A DNA stretch of 64,000 bases. Origin: Kineobactrum sediminis. Lineage in GTDB: Bacteria; Pseudomonadota; Gammaproteobacteria; Pseudomonadales; Halieaceae. Positions 21,780-30,948 of the stretch are shown one piece after another (the stretch's first letter is position 1; each line of letters begins with the position of its first letter). Under the pieces are notes generated by a model. That model worked only from the letters and a program-made list of their open reading frames with translations. It did not search any database and was not told where the DNA came from. The stretch spans positions 1-64,000 of the forward strand of contig NZ_PKLZ01000002.1 of the NCBI RefSeq assembly GCF_002868715.1, written 5' to 3'. The translations under genes and the position numbers were made by a program.

Positions 21780-22697
21780 ATGATTTCACTCAAGCAGCTC
21801 ACCTACGCCCTCGCAGTGGCTCAAACCCGCCACTTCAAAAAGGCTGCTGAGCTATGTTCTATCTCCCAGTCTGCCCTGAGCACGGCAATCTCGGAACTCG
21901 AGTCCCAGCTGGGTACCCAACTGTTTGAACGCGACAACAAGAAAGTGCTGATAACACCGGTGGGAGAGAGCATTCTCGCCAGGGCTGCCGCGATCAAGCT
22001 GGAACTTGAGGACATTCACCGGCTGGCACATGAAGGCGACTCTGCGCTCAGTCATCCCTTGCGCATGGGGCTGATTCCAACTATCGGTCCCTACCTGCTG
22101 CCCAAAGTGTTACCTGCCGTGCGTCGCGATTACCCCGATTTTCGCCTGAGTATCGCCGAGGAGCAGTCCCATGTGCTGGTGGAAAGAGTGCGCAATGGTG
22201 AACTCGATACCGCTGTGATCGCGCTGCCTTATGCGCACCCCGGCCTGCTGGCCTTTCCCTTCTGGGAGGAGGACCTGTATCTCGTGACCCATCGGGATAA
22301 TCCTCTCGCAGAGCGCTCCCAGATTACCTCGGAGCAGTTGCACGAGGTCAACCTGATGCTGCTTAAGGACGGCCATTGCCTCAAGGATCATGCCCTGGCG
22401 ATTTGCCACATGCGGTCTTCCCGCCTCGGGGAAACCCTGGAGGGAGCCAGCCTGTATACGCTGATCCAGATGGTGGCGGGGCATATGGGATCTACCCTGG
22501 TGCCGGAGATGGCGCTTGACCAGTTACTATCGGGAAACTCTGAGCTCAAGGCCATGCACCTTGCCGAACCCGGGCCCCATAGAACCATCGCTTTCCTGGT
22601 TCGGCCCAACTTTGGCAGCCTGGATAATATTGAGATACTCAAGGCACTGTTCAGGGCGCGGTTGACAGCCTGTGCCGGAAACATTGCGGCCCCGTAA
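21780..22697 (+). CDS. oxyR: OxyR, hydrogen-peroxide-sensing LysR regulator
   Basis: OxyR is a LysR-type activator that forms an intramolecular disulfide with peroxide and induces catalase and peroxidase genes. The 305-residue protein has the winged helix-turn-helix (FKKAAELCSISQSALSTAIS) and the redox pair Cys200 and Cys209 in KDGHCLKDHALAIC, with the same nine-residue separation as E. coli Cys199 and Cys208. This makes OxyR much more likely than another LysR protein. In Pseudomonas oxyR is beside recG; here recG is about 15 kb away. Confidence 0.9.
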   Translation: MISLKQLTYALAVAQTRHFKKAAELCSISQSALSTAISELESQLGTQLFERDNKKVLITPVGESILARAAAIKLELEDIHRLAHEGDSALSHPLRMGLIPTIGPYLLPKVLPAVRRDYPDFRLSIAEEQSHVLVERVRNGELDTAVIALPYAHPGLLAFPFWEEDLYLVTHRDNPLAERSQITSEQLHEVNLMLLKDGHCLKDHALAICHMRSSRLGETLEGASLYTLIQMVAGHMGSTLVPEMALDQLLSGNSELKAMHLAEPGPHRTIAFLVRPNFGSLDNIEILKALFRARLTACAGNIAAP

Positions 22698-22709
22698 TCC
22701 TGGCAGGGG

Positions 22710-22745
22710 TGTACCGCAGCGTGCCCTGGGCAGCACTGCGGTACA
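22710..22745. terminator. Compound hairpin between convergent genes
   Basis: A perfect ten-base outer stem (TGTACCGCAG/CTGCGGTACA) encloses a five-base inner stem (TGCCC/GGGCA). It fills most of the 56-base gap between oxyR and the convergent small periplasmic gene. It lacks a T run on either strand. A bidirectional terminator or 3'-end stabiliser is the likeliest role. Confidence 0.55.
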
Positions 22746-22753
22746 GGTGAGGG

Positions 22754-23122
22754 TCAGCTGGGGTTGGCGGCCTTGTATTCGCGAATTTCAGTATTGAATT
22801 GGCCGGCCACCGACTCTTCTATAGACACCGCTTCGTTGTAGGCGTCTACGGCATCGGCGTAAATGGCCTGATTGGCCTCTGGGTCGCCCTTACCCTTTTC
22901 CACGGCGACTCTCGCTTTTTGCATGGCTTCGTCCAGGCAGCGCATGTACTCGACGTTTTCTGCCTGAAAACTTTTAACGGCTTGCTGCCCTGCAATCATC
23001 TCTTCCATGCTGGCGGAAGCGCCGTCGGGAAGGGTGGGTGCTTCCGGCTGGACACATTCAGCCGCCATTGCCATGGAGCTGCCTACGAACAGCATTGCCA
23101 GGGCGTATTTAACAGGTTTCAT
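22754..23122 (-). CDS. Small exported protein, unknown function
   Basis: The 122-residue product has a clear signal peptide (MKPVKYALAMLFVGSSMAMA, cut before AECV). The mature part is a short helical protein rich in Ala, Glu and Gln, with two cysteines (in ECVQP and in YMRCLDEAM) that may form a disulfide. The start at 23122 is seven bases from AAGGAG; an ATG two codons earlier is too close to that site. I do not recognise a characterised family. It is convergent with oxyR and downstream of the SPOR gene on the same strand. Confidence 0.75.
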   Translation of the reverse strand: MKPVKYALAMLFVGSSMAMAAECVQPEAPTLPDGASASMEEMIAGQQAVKSFQAENVEYMRCLDEAMQKARVAVEKGKGDPEANQAIYADAVDAYNEAVSIEESVAGQFNTEIREYKAANPS

Positions 23123-23197
23123 AGTCATACTCCTTAGGAAAAATCGGGGAAACTGTAGCAGCCCGGCTGCCTCCTGCCAAGATGGCAGCGATACCAT

Positions 23198-24040
23198 TTA
23201 ATCGCGACCGACCCATAATTTTCCAAGGTCGTAGTCCCGCGCAAGCTGTTCAGCCTCACGCCGGGCCTGTGCTTCCGTGGCCAGGCCGACCACCCTCACC
23301 CGGTATAAAGTCCTGCCATTCTGTTCAGTGCTGCTGACCACGACCTTACCGCTTGCGGGTTTGAGTCTTGAGGCCCACTCTTCTGCCAGAGCGCGGTTAC
23401 CGTAACTGCTGAAGTTTACAAACCAGCCCGTATTGCCGGCAGTCGGCGCCGGTTTTGATGGCGGGCTTTCCTGCGCTGGTTCCACTGTGGTACTGGACTT
23501 TGCCTGGGCAGTGGCTTCCTGTTGCGCCAATAACTGCTGCTCCAGTCCCGCCAGGGTATCCTTGAGCTGGCGATTTTCGTCACCCAGATTGCCCAGGCGG
23601 CTTTGCAGTTCACGGTTCTCCTCGCGTATCGCCAGCTGCGACGCGCGCGCGCTGGCTATTTCAGCCGGATCACCGGCGACAGCCAGCTGCGCCTGAAGAT
23701 CCCGGATCGTCTGTTCCATGGCCGAGCGCTGTTTCATTATCCCGTAACCACCTGCGGCCAGCAGGATCAGGGCGACCGCGGCAACCGCGACAAGACCCAG
23801 CGGCCAGGTGTCGGTAAAGCGCCCCGGAGCAGTAGTCTGGCTGCTGCCTATTGCGGGCTCCTCCCAGTTGTCTTCATCGGTAGGCTCCTCAAGATCGCTG
23901 TCAGGGTGATTCTCATCCTCGAAATCCAGCGATTCGTCACCGTCATCGTCATCGTACTCTTCTTCGTCTTCAAGCCAGGGGTTCCACTCATCATCAGTGG
24001 TATCGTCCTGGTCTTCGCCATCGCGTTTGTCGTCATTCAT
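23198..24040 (-). CDS. SPOR-domain membrane protein with acidic cytoplasmic tail
   Basis: The 280-residue protein begins with about 75 residues that are extremely rich in Asp and Glu. A membrane helix follows (LGLVAVAAVALILLAAGGYG), then a periplasmic coiled coil (about residues 100-170), a Pro/Ser-rich linker and a C-terminal SPOR domain (GWFVNFSSYGNRALAEEW to the end). SPOR domains bind denuded peptidoglycan glycans at division sites, so a cell-envelope or division role is likely. The ATG at 24040 has GGAG upstream and is preferred over a start at 24088. Confidence 0.82.
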   Translation of the reverse strand: MNDDKRDGEDQDDTTDDEWNPWLEDEEEYDDDDGDESLDFEDENHPDSDLEEPTDEDNWEEPAIGSSQTTAPGRFTDTWPLGLVAVAAVALILLAAGGYGIMKQRSAMEQTIRDLQAQLAVAGDPAEIASARASQLAIREENRELQSRLGNLGDENRQLKDTLAGLEQQLLAQQEATAQAKSSTTVEPAQESPPSKPAPTAGNTGWFVNFSSYGNRALAEEWASRLKPASGKVVVSSTEQNGRTLYRVRVVGLATEAQARREAEQLARDYDLGKLWVGRD

Positions 24041-24121
24041 ACTGTCACTCCGGGGCACTTCTGTGCGGATGATAGCAGAGGGTCGCATGCAATGCGCCGG
24101 GAGAGAGGCTTTTCGGCAGGT

Positions 24122-25012
24122 TTACTCTGGGCTGCGCAGCGTCTGCAGTCCCCGGTTGAGTCGTACCATATGGCGGTCGAGCTCGGCCCCCTTCATCTTG
24201 AATACGCCCACGGCCAGTACGTCAATCACCGTGAGGTGGGCTATGCGCGAGGGTAGTGGGCTATAGCTATCCTCGCTGGCGGGGGTCACATCTATCGGGA
24301 TGGGAATGGTGGAACGCTCCAGCACCGGGGTATTGCCCGGTGCCAGTCCAATGACCGCGGCGCCCGAGGCACGCACATGGTCCATGGCTTCCAGTAGTGC
24401 GGTGCTACGCCCGGACTGGGAGATGGCGACGACCACATCGTCGGCCGTCATCGACATGGCTGCCATGGCCTGGATGTGCGGGTCGGAGTGCGCCGCGCTG
24501 GCAATTTGCAGCCGGAAAAATTTGTGTTGGGCATCAATGGCTACCGGGCTTGAAGCGCCAAATCCGTAGAACTCTACCCGTCGGGCGTTGCACAGGGCAT
24601 CCACCGCTACCTCAATGGCGTCGGTGTCCAGGGTGTCCCGTACTCTGCCCAGGGTTTCCATGGTGGCCGCGAACACTTTATAGGTATAGTCGCGGGCAGT
24701 ATCGAGTTCGCTCAAACTGAAAGGTTCATGGCCTGTGCTCGGTTCAATACTCCGCGCCAGCGCCAGCTTGAAATTCTGGAAGCCCTCGCAACCTATCGCC
24801 CGGCAGAAACGTACAACGGTGGGCTCACTGACCTGCGCGGCGGCGGCGAGATCAACAATGCGCATAGTGATGACCTGTTCCGGATCTGCCAGCACTCTTT
24901 GGGCCACCTTGCGCTCCGATGGTCTCAGCTGTTCGAGCCGGCCTTCTATTGCACGCAGTATGGGTTGCTTTTGTTTCGCCACGACCTTGGCTGCCTCGAT
25001 GGGTGGGATCAT
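24122..25012 (-). CDS. hexR: HexR-like RpiR-family transcriptional regulator
   Basis: RpiR-family regulators pair an N-terminal helix-turn-helix with a C-terminal SIS domain that binds a phosphosugar; HexR controls central carbon genes in response to 2-keto-3-deoxy-6-phosphogluconate. The protein shows LRPSERKVAQRVLADPEQV, SEPTVVRFCRAIGCEGFQNFK and the SIS motifs FGFGASSPVA and ISQSGRSTA, all close to HexR. The start is unsettled: an ATG at 25012 gives 296 residues, one at 25063 gives 313, and neither has a good ribosome-binding site. No Entner-Doudoroff genes are adjacent. Divergent from uvrD. Confidence 0.78.
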   Translation of the reverse strand: MIPPIEAAKVVAKQKQPILRAIEGRLEQLRPSERKVAQRVLADPEQVITMRIVDLAAAAQVSEPTVVRFCRAIGCEGFQNFKLALARSIEPSTGHEPFSLSELDTARDYTYKVFAATMETLGRVRDTLDTDAIEVAVDALCNARRVEFYGFGASSPVAIDAQHKFFRLQIASAAHSDPHIQAMAAMSMTADDVVVAISQSGRSTALLEAMDHVRASGAAVIGLAPGNTPVLERSTIPIPIDVTPASEDSYSPLPSRIAHLTVIDVLAVGVFKMKGAELDRHMVRLNRGLQTLRSPE

Positions 25013-25083
25013 TATTATACATTTAAGGCCGCTACCGCGCAGGAACCGGTGAGCCGGCTTCATAAATTAGGTAGAATAGCGCG

Positions 25084-27234
25084 ATGGATGTAACAGATAT
25101 TCTCTCCCCCCTGAATGATGCCCAGCGTGAAGCGGTTGCCGACGACAGCCCCAACCTGCTGGTATTGGCCGGTGCCGGCAGCGGCAAGACCCGGGTGCTG
25201 GTGCACCGTATCGGCTGGCTGATCCGCGCCCGGGATGTCTCGCCCTGGTCTATTCTGGCGGTAACCTTTACCAACAAGGCGGCGCGCGAGATGCGCAACC
25301 GCATCGAGGAAATGCTGGGTATCCCCGCCCGGGGTATGTGGGTCGGCACCTTTCACGGCCTTGCCCACCGGCTGCTCAAGGCCCACTGGAAAGAGGCGCG
25401 GCTGCCACAGAATTTCCAGATTCTGGACAGCGACGACCAGCTGCGGCTGGTGAAGCGGGTCTGTCGGGAACTGGATCTGGACGAATCCCGCTGGCCGCCG
25501 AAGCAGGCGCAGTGGTACATCAACGGGCAGAAAGACGAGGGCCTGCGTGCCGCCCATATAGACCCCCCGGCCGGTGACCTTTTTGCCCAGACCATGTTGC
25601 AGGTCTACAGGACTTATGAGACTGCCTGTGAGCGTGCCGGTCTGGTGGATTTTGCCGAATTATTATTGCGCGCCCATGAATTGTGGCTGCACAGCCCTTC
25701 GGTACTGAAGCATTATCGCGAGCGCTTCCGGCAGATTCTGGTGGACGAGTTCCAGGACACCAATACCATCCAGTACGCCTGGCTGAGAGTACTGGCCGGC
25801 GACTCTATTCCGGTGGTCGCCGTGGGCGATGATGACCAGTCGATTTACGGTTGGCGCGGTGCCAAAATCGAGAATATCCAGCGCTTCGGCGAGGATTTCG
25901 CGAACACCCGTATCGTGCGGCTGGAGCAGAATTATCGCTCTACACAGACTATTCTGCAGGCGGCCAACGGCGTTATCGAGCACAATGCCGGTCGCCTGGG
26001 CAAAGAGCTGTGGACCGACGGTGAATCCGGTGAGCCGATATCGGTCTACGCCGGTTTCAATGAGCAGGATGAGGCGCGCTTTATTGTCGAACAGGCCCAG
26101 AGCTGGATAGAAGACGGTAATACGCGTGCCTCTGTCGCCATACTGTATCGCTCCAATGCCCAGTCCCGGGTGTTGGAAGAAGGCCTGATACGCACGGGCA
26201 TTCCCTATCGCATTTACGGCGGCCAACGCTTCTACGAGCGCCTCGAAATCCGTAGTGCACTGGCCTATCTGCGGCTGCTGACCAACCGTAGTGATGACGC
26301 CGCGGTAGAGCGGGTAATCAATACGCCACCGCGCGGGATCGGCAGCAAAACCCTCGATATCCTGCGCCAGCTGGCGCGGGACCGCGGCGTGCCGTTATGG
26401 CAGGCGATCGCCCTGGCACAGGATGAAAAAGTATTGCCCGCGCGGGCGCTTACCGCGCTTGAGGGCTTTACCGTACTGATCGACGAGCTGGATTCCGGCA
26501 CCGATGACCTCGCTCTTGAGGAACTCACCGAGCATGTGATCCAGGGCTCCGGGCTGGTGGACTTCTACGCCAGGGAAAAAGGCGAGAAGGGGCAGGCACG
26601 GGTGGAAAACCTGGGTGAACTGGTCAGCGCCGCCAAACAATTCGGCCCGGAAGGGCAGGAGCTTTCGCCCCTGCAGCAATTTCTGGACAACGCCGCCCTG
26701 GATGCCGGCGACGCCCAGGCCGACGCCCACGAAGACAGCGTTCAGCTCATGACCCTGCATTCCGCCAAAGGGCTGGAGTTCCCGCTGGTGTTTCTGGCGG
26801 GAATGGAGGAAAACCTGTTTCCCCACCGCATGTCTCTGGAAGAGCCGGGGCGTCTGGAGGAGGAGCGCCGCCTTTGTTATGTGGGTATCACCCGGGCCAT
26901 GCAGAAACTGGTCATTACCTACGCCGAGTCACGGCGTATTCACGGTAGCGAAAGTTACAACACACCGTCACGTTTTATCCGCGAGATACCGGCCCAATTG
27001 TTGCGTGAAGTGCGCCTGCACACCGCTATCAGCCGTCCGGTCAGCAGCCTGTCCCAGGCCAGTGTACCCGACACCGGCCTGTCTCTTGGCCAGCGGGTAT
27101 ATCACCAGGTATTTGGTGAAGGCGTAGTGCTGAACTTCGAAGGCCGCGGCAACAATGCCCGGGTAGAGGTGAACTTCGACTTCGAAGGCAGCAAGTGGCT
27201 GGTGGTGCAATACGCGAAACTGCAATTGTTATGA
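25084..27234 (+). CDS. uvrD: DNA helicase II (UvrD)
   Basis: UvrD is a 3'-5' superfamily 1 helicase for nucleotide-excision and mismatch repair. The 716-residue protein aligns closely with E. coli UvrD over its length. It has MDVTDILSPLNDAQREAV, Walker A AGAGSGKTRVLVHRI, the MWVGTFHGLAHRLL motif, DEXX LVDEFQDTN, GDDDQSIYGWRGA, motif VI-type GITRAMQKL, and a C-terminal Tudor-like tail (GEGVVLNFEGRGNN). These distinguish it from Rep and PcrA. No LexA operator is visible in the short upstream gap. Confidence 0.95.
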   Translation: MDVTDILSPLNDAQREAVADDSPNLLVLAGAGSGKTRVLVHRIGWLIRARDVSPWSILAVTFTNKAAREMRNRIEEMLGIPARGMWVGTFHGLAHRLLKAHWKEARLPQNFQILDSDDQLRLVKRVCRELDLDESRWPPKQAQWYINGQKDEGLRAAHIDPPAGDLFAQTMLQVYRTYETACERAGLVDFAELLLRAHELWLHSPSVLKHYRERFRQILVDEFQDTNTIQYAWLRVLAGDSIPVVAVGDDDQSIYGWRGAKIENIQRFGEDFANTRIVRLEQNYRSTQTILQAANGVIEHNAGRLGKELWTDGESGEPISVYAGFNEQDEARFIVEQAQSWIEDGNTRASVAILYRSNAQSRVLEEGLIRTGIPYRIYGGQRFYERLEIRSALAYLRLLTNRSDDAAVERVINTPPRGIGSKTLDILRQLARDRGVPLWQAIALAQDEKVLPARALTALEGFTVLIDELDSGTDDLALEELTEHVIQGSGLVDFYAREKGEKGQARVENLGELVSAAKQFGPEGQELSPLQQFLDNAALDAGDAQADAHEDSVQLMTLHSAKGLEFPLVFLAGMEENLFPHRMSLEEPGRLEEERRLCYVGITRAMQKLVITYAESRRIHGSESYNTPSRFIREIPAQLLREVRLHTAISRPVSSLSQASVPDTGLSLGQRVYHQVFGEGVVLNFEGRGNNARVEVNFDFEGSKWLVVQYAKLQLL

Positions 27235-27363
27235 TGCGGCATCGATAGTGTCCCGGGTAAGCAGCCAGCGGCAAGCCGTAACTGGAGTTCTGGCCAACCA
27301 CATCCGGCCGCGATAGACTCACGCCAACACAAGCCACTTGTTTTCGAACAATAAGCAGATACC

Positions 27364-28530
27364 ATGCCTCCATCTCCCTTCGAACGCCGTTATTCTCCGG
27401 CCATTATCCTGCTGCTGCTGGCAGCGCTGGTCCTGGTTATAGGCCTTTGGGCTGCCGAGCGGGCCGGGGGCATCAGTGTCCTTGCCGGGCGCGACGGAGT
27501 GCAGGCGGGCAGTGGTGACCAGGCGCGCTATCAGTGGAAAATCGTAACCACCTGGCCCAAGAATCTCCCCGGTCTGGGCTCGGCGCCGGAGAACTTCGCC
27601 CGTATTATTGGTGAAATGAGCGGTGGCCGGCTCACCGCGCGGGTATACGGTGCCGGCGAAATGGTGCCCGCGTTCGAAGTGTTCGATGCAGTGCGGCAGG
27701 GGGTGGCGGATGCCGGACACGGGGCAGCCTATTACTGGAAGGGCAAAATCCCGTCTTCGGTTTTTTTCACCGCGGTACCGTTTGGCATGAACGCCCAGGA
27801 GATGAATGCCTGGTTTCACTATGGTGGTGGCCTGGAGCTGTGGCGCGAGGCCTATGCCCCGGCCAATATCATTCCCTTTGCGGGCGGCAGTACCGGGGTG
27901 CAGATGGCGGGCTGGTTTCGCAGTGAAATCAACTCGCTCGATGATTTGCAGGGTTTGAAAATGCGCATTCCCGGCCTGGCCGGGGATGTTTTTTCAGGCG
28001 CCGGAGGCACTGCAGTGCGTATTTCCGGGGGCGAGCTCTATACCTCTTTGCAAACCGGGGTGATCGATGCCGCAGAGTGGGTTGGCCCCTACAATGACCT
28101 GGCTCTGGGGCTATACGAAGTGGCCAAGTATTACTACTATCCCGGCTGGCACGAGCCTGGCGCAATGCTGGAGTTTATTGTCAACAGGGACTCCTACGAG
28201 GCCCTGCCGGCTGACCTGCAAGCCATTGTTACCCAGGCCACGCGCGCCGTAAACCAGGACATGCTGGATGAGTTCACCGCCCGCAATAATGCGGCCCTGC
28301 AGGAACTGGTGAATAATCATGGCGTGCAACTAAGAAGGCTGCCGGATGATGTGCTGCAGGCCCTGTATCGTTCCAGCGAACAGGCACTGCAGGAATTGAC
28401 GGCCGGCGATCCTCTTTCGGCCAGGGTCTACGCCTCGTATCGCGAATTCTACGAGGGTGTGCGGGCATACCATCATATCTCCGAACAGTCTTATATCAAT
28501 GTCCGGGATGAGGTGATGGATCGCGAGTAA
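27364..28530 (+). CDS. dctP: TRAP transporter solute-binding protein, DctP/TakP type
   Basis: Periplasmic binding protein that delivers an organic anion to a TRAP permease. The 388-residue protein has an N-terminal hydrophobic anchor or signal (IILLLLAALVLVIGLWAAE). The mature part has WKIVTTWPKNLPGLG, GEMVPAFEVFDAVRQG, LKMRIPGLAGDVFSGAGG and DAAEWVGPYND, the pattern of the TakP subgroup that binds 2-oxo acids or related carboxylates. The exact substrate is inference. Its permease genes lie about 450 bases away on the opposite strand. Confidence 0.87.
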   Translation: MPPSPFERRYSPAIILLLLAALVLVIGLWAAERAGGISVLAGRDGVQAGSGDQARYQWKIVTTWPKNLPGLGSAPENFARIIGEMSGGRLTARVYGAGEMVPAFEVFDAVRQGVADAGHGAAYYWKGKIPSSVFFTAVPFGMNAQEMNAWFHYGGGLELWREAYAPANIIPFAGGSTGVQMAGWFRSEINSLDDLQGLKMRIPGLAGDVFSGAGGTAVRISGGELYTSLQTGVIDAAEWVGPYNDLALGLYEVAKYYYYPGWHEPGAMLEFIVNRDSYEALPADLQAIVTQATRAVNQDMLDEFTARNNAALQELVNNHGVQLRRLPDDVLQALYRSSEQALQELTAGDPLSARVYASYREFYEGVRAYHHISEQSYINVRDEVMDRE

Positions 28531-28923
28531 TCAGTTGTTGATGGTGCGGGTGCGGCCTTTCTCATCAATGGCCACAAACACAAACTCCCCCTCGGTCACC
28601 TTGATCGGCTCGCCATCGTGCTTGGAGTTGATCCACACCTCCACCACGATACGCACTGAGCTACGACCGATTTCCAGCACATCGGAGTAACAGGCGACGA
28701 CGGCGCCCACATGGACGGGGGTGAGAAAAGTCATGCCTTCGATGGCGACTGTCGCAACACGGCCACCGGCTACGTCCGCGGCTGTCACAGCCCCCGCCAG
28801 GTCCATCTGCGATAGCAGCCAGCCACCAAAAATGTCGCCGCTGGCATTGGTGTCCCGGGGCATGGCGATGGTCTGCAGAGCCAGTTCGCCCTGGGGAATG
28901 GGGGCGGAATCAATATCGTTCAT
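28531..28923 (-). CDS. yciA: YciA-like acyl-CoA thioesterase
   Basis: Hot-dog fold thioesterases of the YciA type hydrolyse acyl-CoAs. The 130-residue protein contains the active-site region MPRDTNASGDIFGGWLLSQMD (quoted in parts: the catalytic Asp lies in NASGDIFGGW) and the partner segment FLTPVHVGAVVACYSDV. The stop codon abuts the dctP stop with no gap, so the genes converge tightly. It lies upstream of nothing on its strand; dctM ends its upstream flank. A link to the transporter is only positional. Confidence 0.85.
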   Translation of the reverse strand: MNDIDSAPIPQGELALQTIAMPRDTNASGDIFGGWLLSQMDLAGAVTAADVAGGRVATVAIEGMTFLTPVHVGAVVACYSDVLEIGRSSVRIVVEVWINSKHDGEPIKVTEGEFVFVAIDEKGRTRTINN

Positions 28924-28972
28924 GATGAGCCTGATTATTGTCGGGTTTGGTTAATGGCATTGGTGGAGCCTG

Positions 28973-30334
28973 TTAATTTACGACCGAAGGCAACCAGGTT
29001 GCCATTGCCGGCCAGATCCAGAGGGCTACCAGCACCATAAGCTGGATAAGTATAAAGGGAATCACGCCGCGGTAGATAGCACTGGTCGGCAACTCCGGCG
29101 GTGCCACGCCACGCAGGTAAAACAGCGCAAAACCGAAGGGGGGCGTGAGGAAGGAGGTTTGCAGGTTCAGCGCGATCATGATGCCCAGCCAGACCGGGTC
29201 CAGCCCCATCATCATCAGGATGGGCCCTACAATCGGTACCACCACAAAGGTAATTTCAATAAAGTCGAGGATGAATCCAAGCAGGAAAATAAGCAGCATC
29301 ACCACCAGGGTTGCCCCGAATACGCCACCGGGCATCTGCTCGAAAAAATGATGGATCAGCTCCTCGCCGCCAAAGCCGCGAAATACCAGGGAAAAGACCG
29401 CTGCCCCGATCAGGATCATGAATACCATGCAGGTGATCTTCATTGCATCAAGCAGGGCTTCCCGGAGCCGCGGAATCGGCATCTCACCCTTTGCCAGGGC
29501 CAGCAACAATGCGCCAACCGCCCCCACGCCCGCCGCCTCGGTGGGGGTTGCGGCACCGACCAGGATCGAGCCCAGCACTACCGCAATCAACACCAGGGGG
29601 GGTACCAGGCTACCCAGCAGTTCAGCGGCGGTCACCGGTTCGGTTTCCACATTGGGTGCCAGCTGCGGGCGCAGGCGCGCAATCACCAGAATGTAGCCCA
29701 GGTATAACGCCACCAGCAACAGGCCGGGTAGCAGCGCGCCAACAAACAGGTCCCCCACGGACACCGTTTTGGGGCTGAAGATATTCATGCTCAGCTGCGC
29801 TTGCTGATAGGCATTGGAGAGCACATCGCCCAGCAGTACCAAGGCGATGGAAGGCGGAATAATCTGCCCCAGGGTACCCGTGGCGCAGATGGTGCCCGCC
29901 GCCAGTGAAGGACTGTAGCCACCCTTGAGCATACTCGGCAGGGACAGCAGGCCCATGGTAACTACGGTGGCACCGACAATGCCGGTACTGGCTGCCAGCA
30001 ACATGCCCACCAGTACCACGGCGATCCCCAGCCCCCCCTTGAGGGAGCCGAAGCTGCGTGACAGGGTGCCGAGAAGCTGTTCCGCGATCCGGGATTTTTC
30101 CAGCAGCACCCCCATGAGGATGAACAGGGGTACCGCTATCAGGGTATCGTTACTGATAGTGCCAAACAGGCGCGCCGGCAGTGCCGCGAGGAACGCGGGG
30201 TCGAAATGGCCGGCGATAATACCCACCGCTGCAAAGGCCAGCGCCGTGCCCGCGAGGGTGAAGGCCACCGGGTAGCCCAGCATCAGTATCAGGCAGACGG
30301 CAGCAAACATGTAGAGTGCGATATAGCCGTCCAT
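28973..30334 (-). CDS. dctM: TRAP transporter large permease, DctM
   Basis: DctM is the large, 12-helix permease subunit of TRAP transporters, driving uptake with a sodium gradient. The 453-residue protein is hydrophobic throughout, with FAAVCLILMLGYPVAFTLAG at the N-terminus, PLFILMGVLLEKS, and IGAAVFSLVFRGFGGEEL. The start overlaps the dctQ stop by one base (TGATG), so the two are translationally coupled. Together with dctP they make a complete transporter. Confidence 0.93.
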   Translation of the reverse strand: MDGYIALYMFAAVCLILMLGYPVAFTLAGTALAFAAVGIIAGHFDPAFLAALPARLFGTISNDTLIAVPLFILMGVLLEKSRIAEQLLGTLSRSFGSLKGGLGIAVVLVGMLLAASTGIVGATVVTMGLLSLPSMLKGGYSPSLAAGTICATGTLGQIIPPSIALVLLGDVLSNAYQQAQLSMNIFSPKTVSVGDLFVGALLPGLLLVALYLGYILVIARLRPQLAPNVETEPVTAAELLGSLVPPLVLIAVVLGSILVGAATPTEAAGVGAVGALLLALAKGEMPIPRLREALLDAMKITCMVFMILIGAAVFSLVFRGFGGEELIHHFFEQMPGGVFGATLVVMLLIFLLGFILDFIEITFVVVPIVGPILMMMGLDPVWLGIMIALNLQTSFLTPPFGFALFYLRGVAPPELPTSAIYRGVIPFILIQLMVLVALWIWPAMATWLPSVVN

Positions 30335-30846
30335 CAGCTGCCTTCCCGAATCAACAGGGCGACATTACGCAGGGTCTCCGCCAGGCCCTGCAGCAGCAGA
30401 TTGAGTGCCAGCAGGGGCAACAGGGTTTTGAGCAGGAACACTGCCGGTATGCCTCCCGGTTCCGGTGAACTCTCGCGAATGATCCACGAGGCGGTTACAT
30501 AGTCGCGACTGATCAGTAAAATGAAGCCGCACAGGGGTAGCAGCAGCAGTACGCCTCCCAGGCTGTTAACCCAGGCCTGCCCGCGCCGGCTCAAGCGCCG
30601 GTAAAAGATATCCACCCGCACGTGGCTGTCGTGTTTGAGAGCATACCCGGCGCCCAGCATGAATACGCAACCGTGGAGGTAGATGATGGCCTCCTGGGCC
30701 ATGATAGAGCCGATACTGAAGCCGTAGCGCAGCACGACCACGGATGTGGTCAATAATGCCATCGCGAGCACCAGCCAGGCGAGCAGGCGTCCGCAGGCCT
30801 CGGTGAAGCGATCAATGGAGTTAACCAGCAGGTGCAACACACGCAT
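30334..30846 (-). CDS. dctQ: TRAP transporter small permease, DctQ
   Basis: DctQ is the four-helix membrane subunit that partners DctM. The 170-residue protein has four hydrophobic segments and the motif GYALKHDSHVRVDIFYRRLS, characteristic of DctQ. It is the first gene of the leftward dctQM pair, about 100 bases from the divergent yaaA gene. Confidence 0.9.
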   Translation of the reverse strand: MRVLHLLVNSIDRFTEACGRLLAWLVLAMALLTTSVVVLRYGFSIGSIMAQEAIIYLHGCVFMLGAGYALKHDSHVRVDIFYRRLSRRGQAWVNSLGGVLLLLPLCGFILLISRDYVTASWIIRESSPEPGGIPAVFLLKTLLPLLALNLLLQGLAETLRNVALLIREGS

Positions 30847-30948
30847 CTTTTATTGGTCTTTTTGAACAAATCGGTGCAGGGTATCATAGCTGGGTTATAC
30901 AGGTGAAAGCCCTGGCTCATTCTTGCCGCGTATTATGGATACGGATTC

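Noticed and set aside
25060-25084. Possible LexA operator upstream of uvrD.
   Set aside because: No CTG-N10-CAG pattern is present in the short gap, so SOS control is not supported by sequence.
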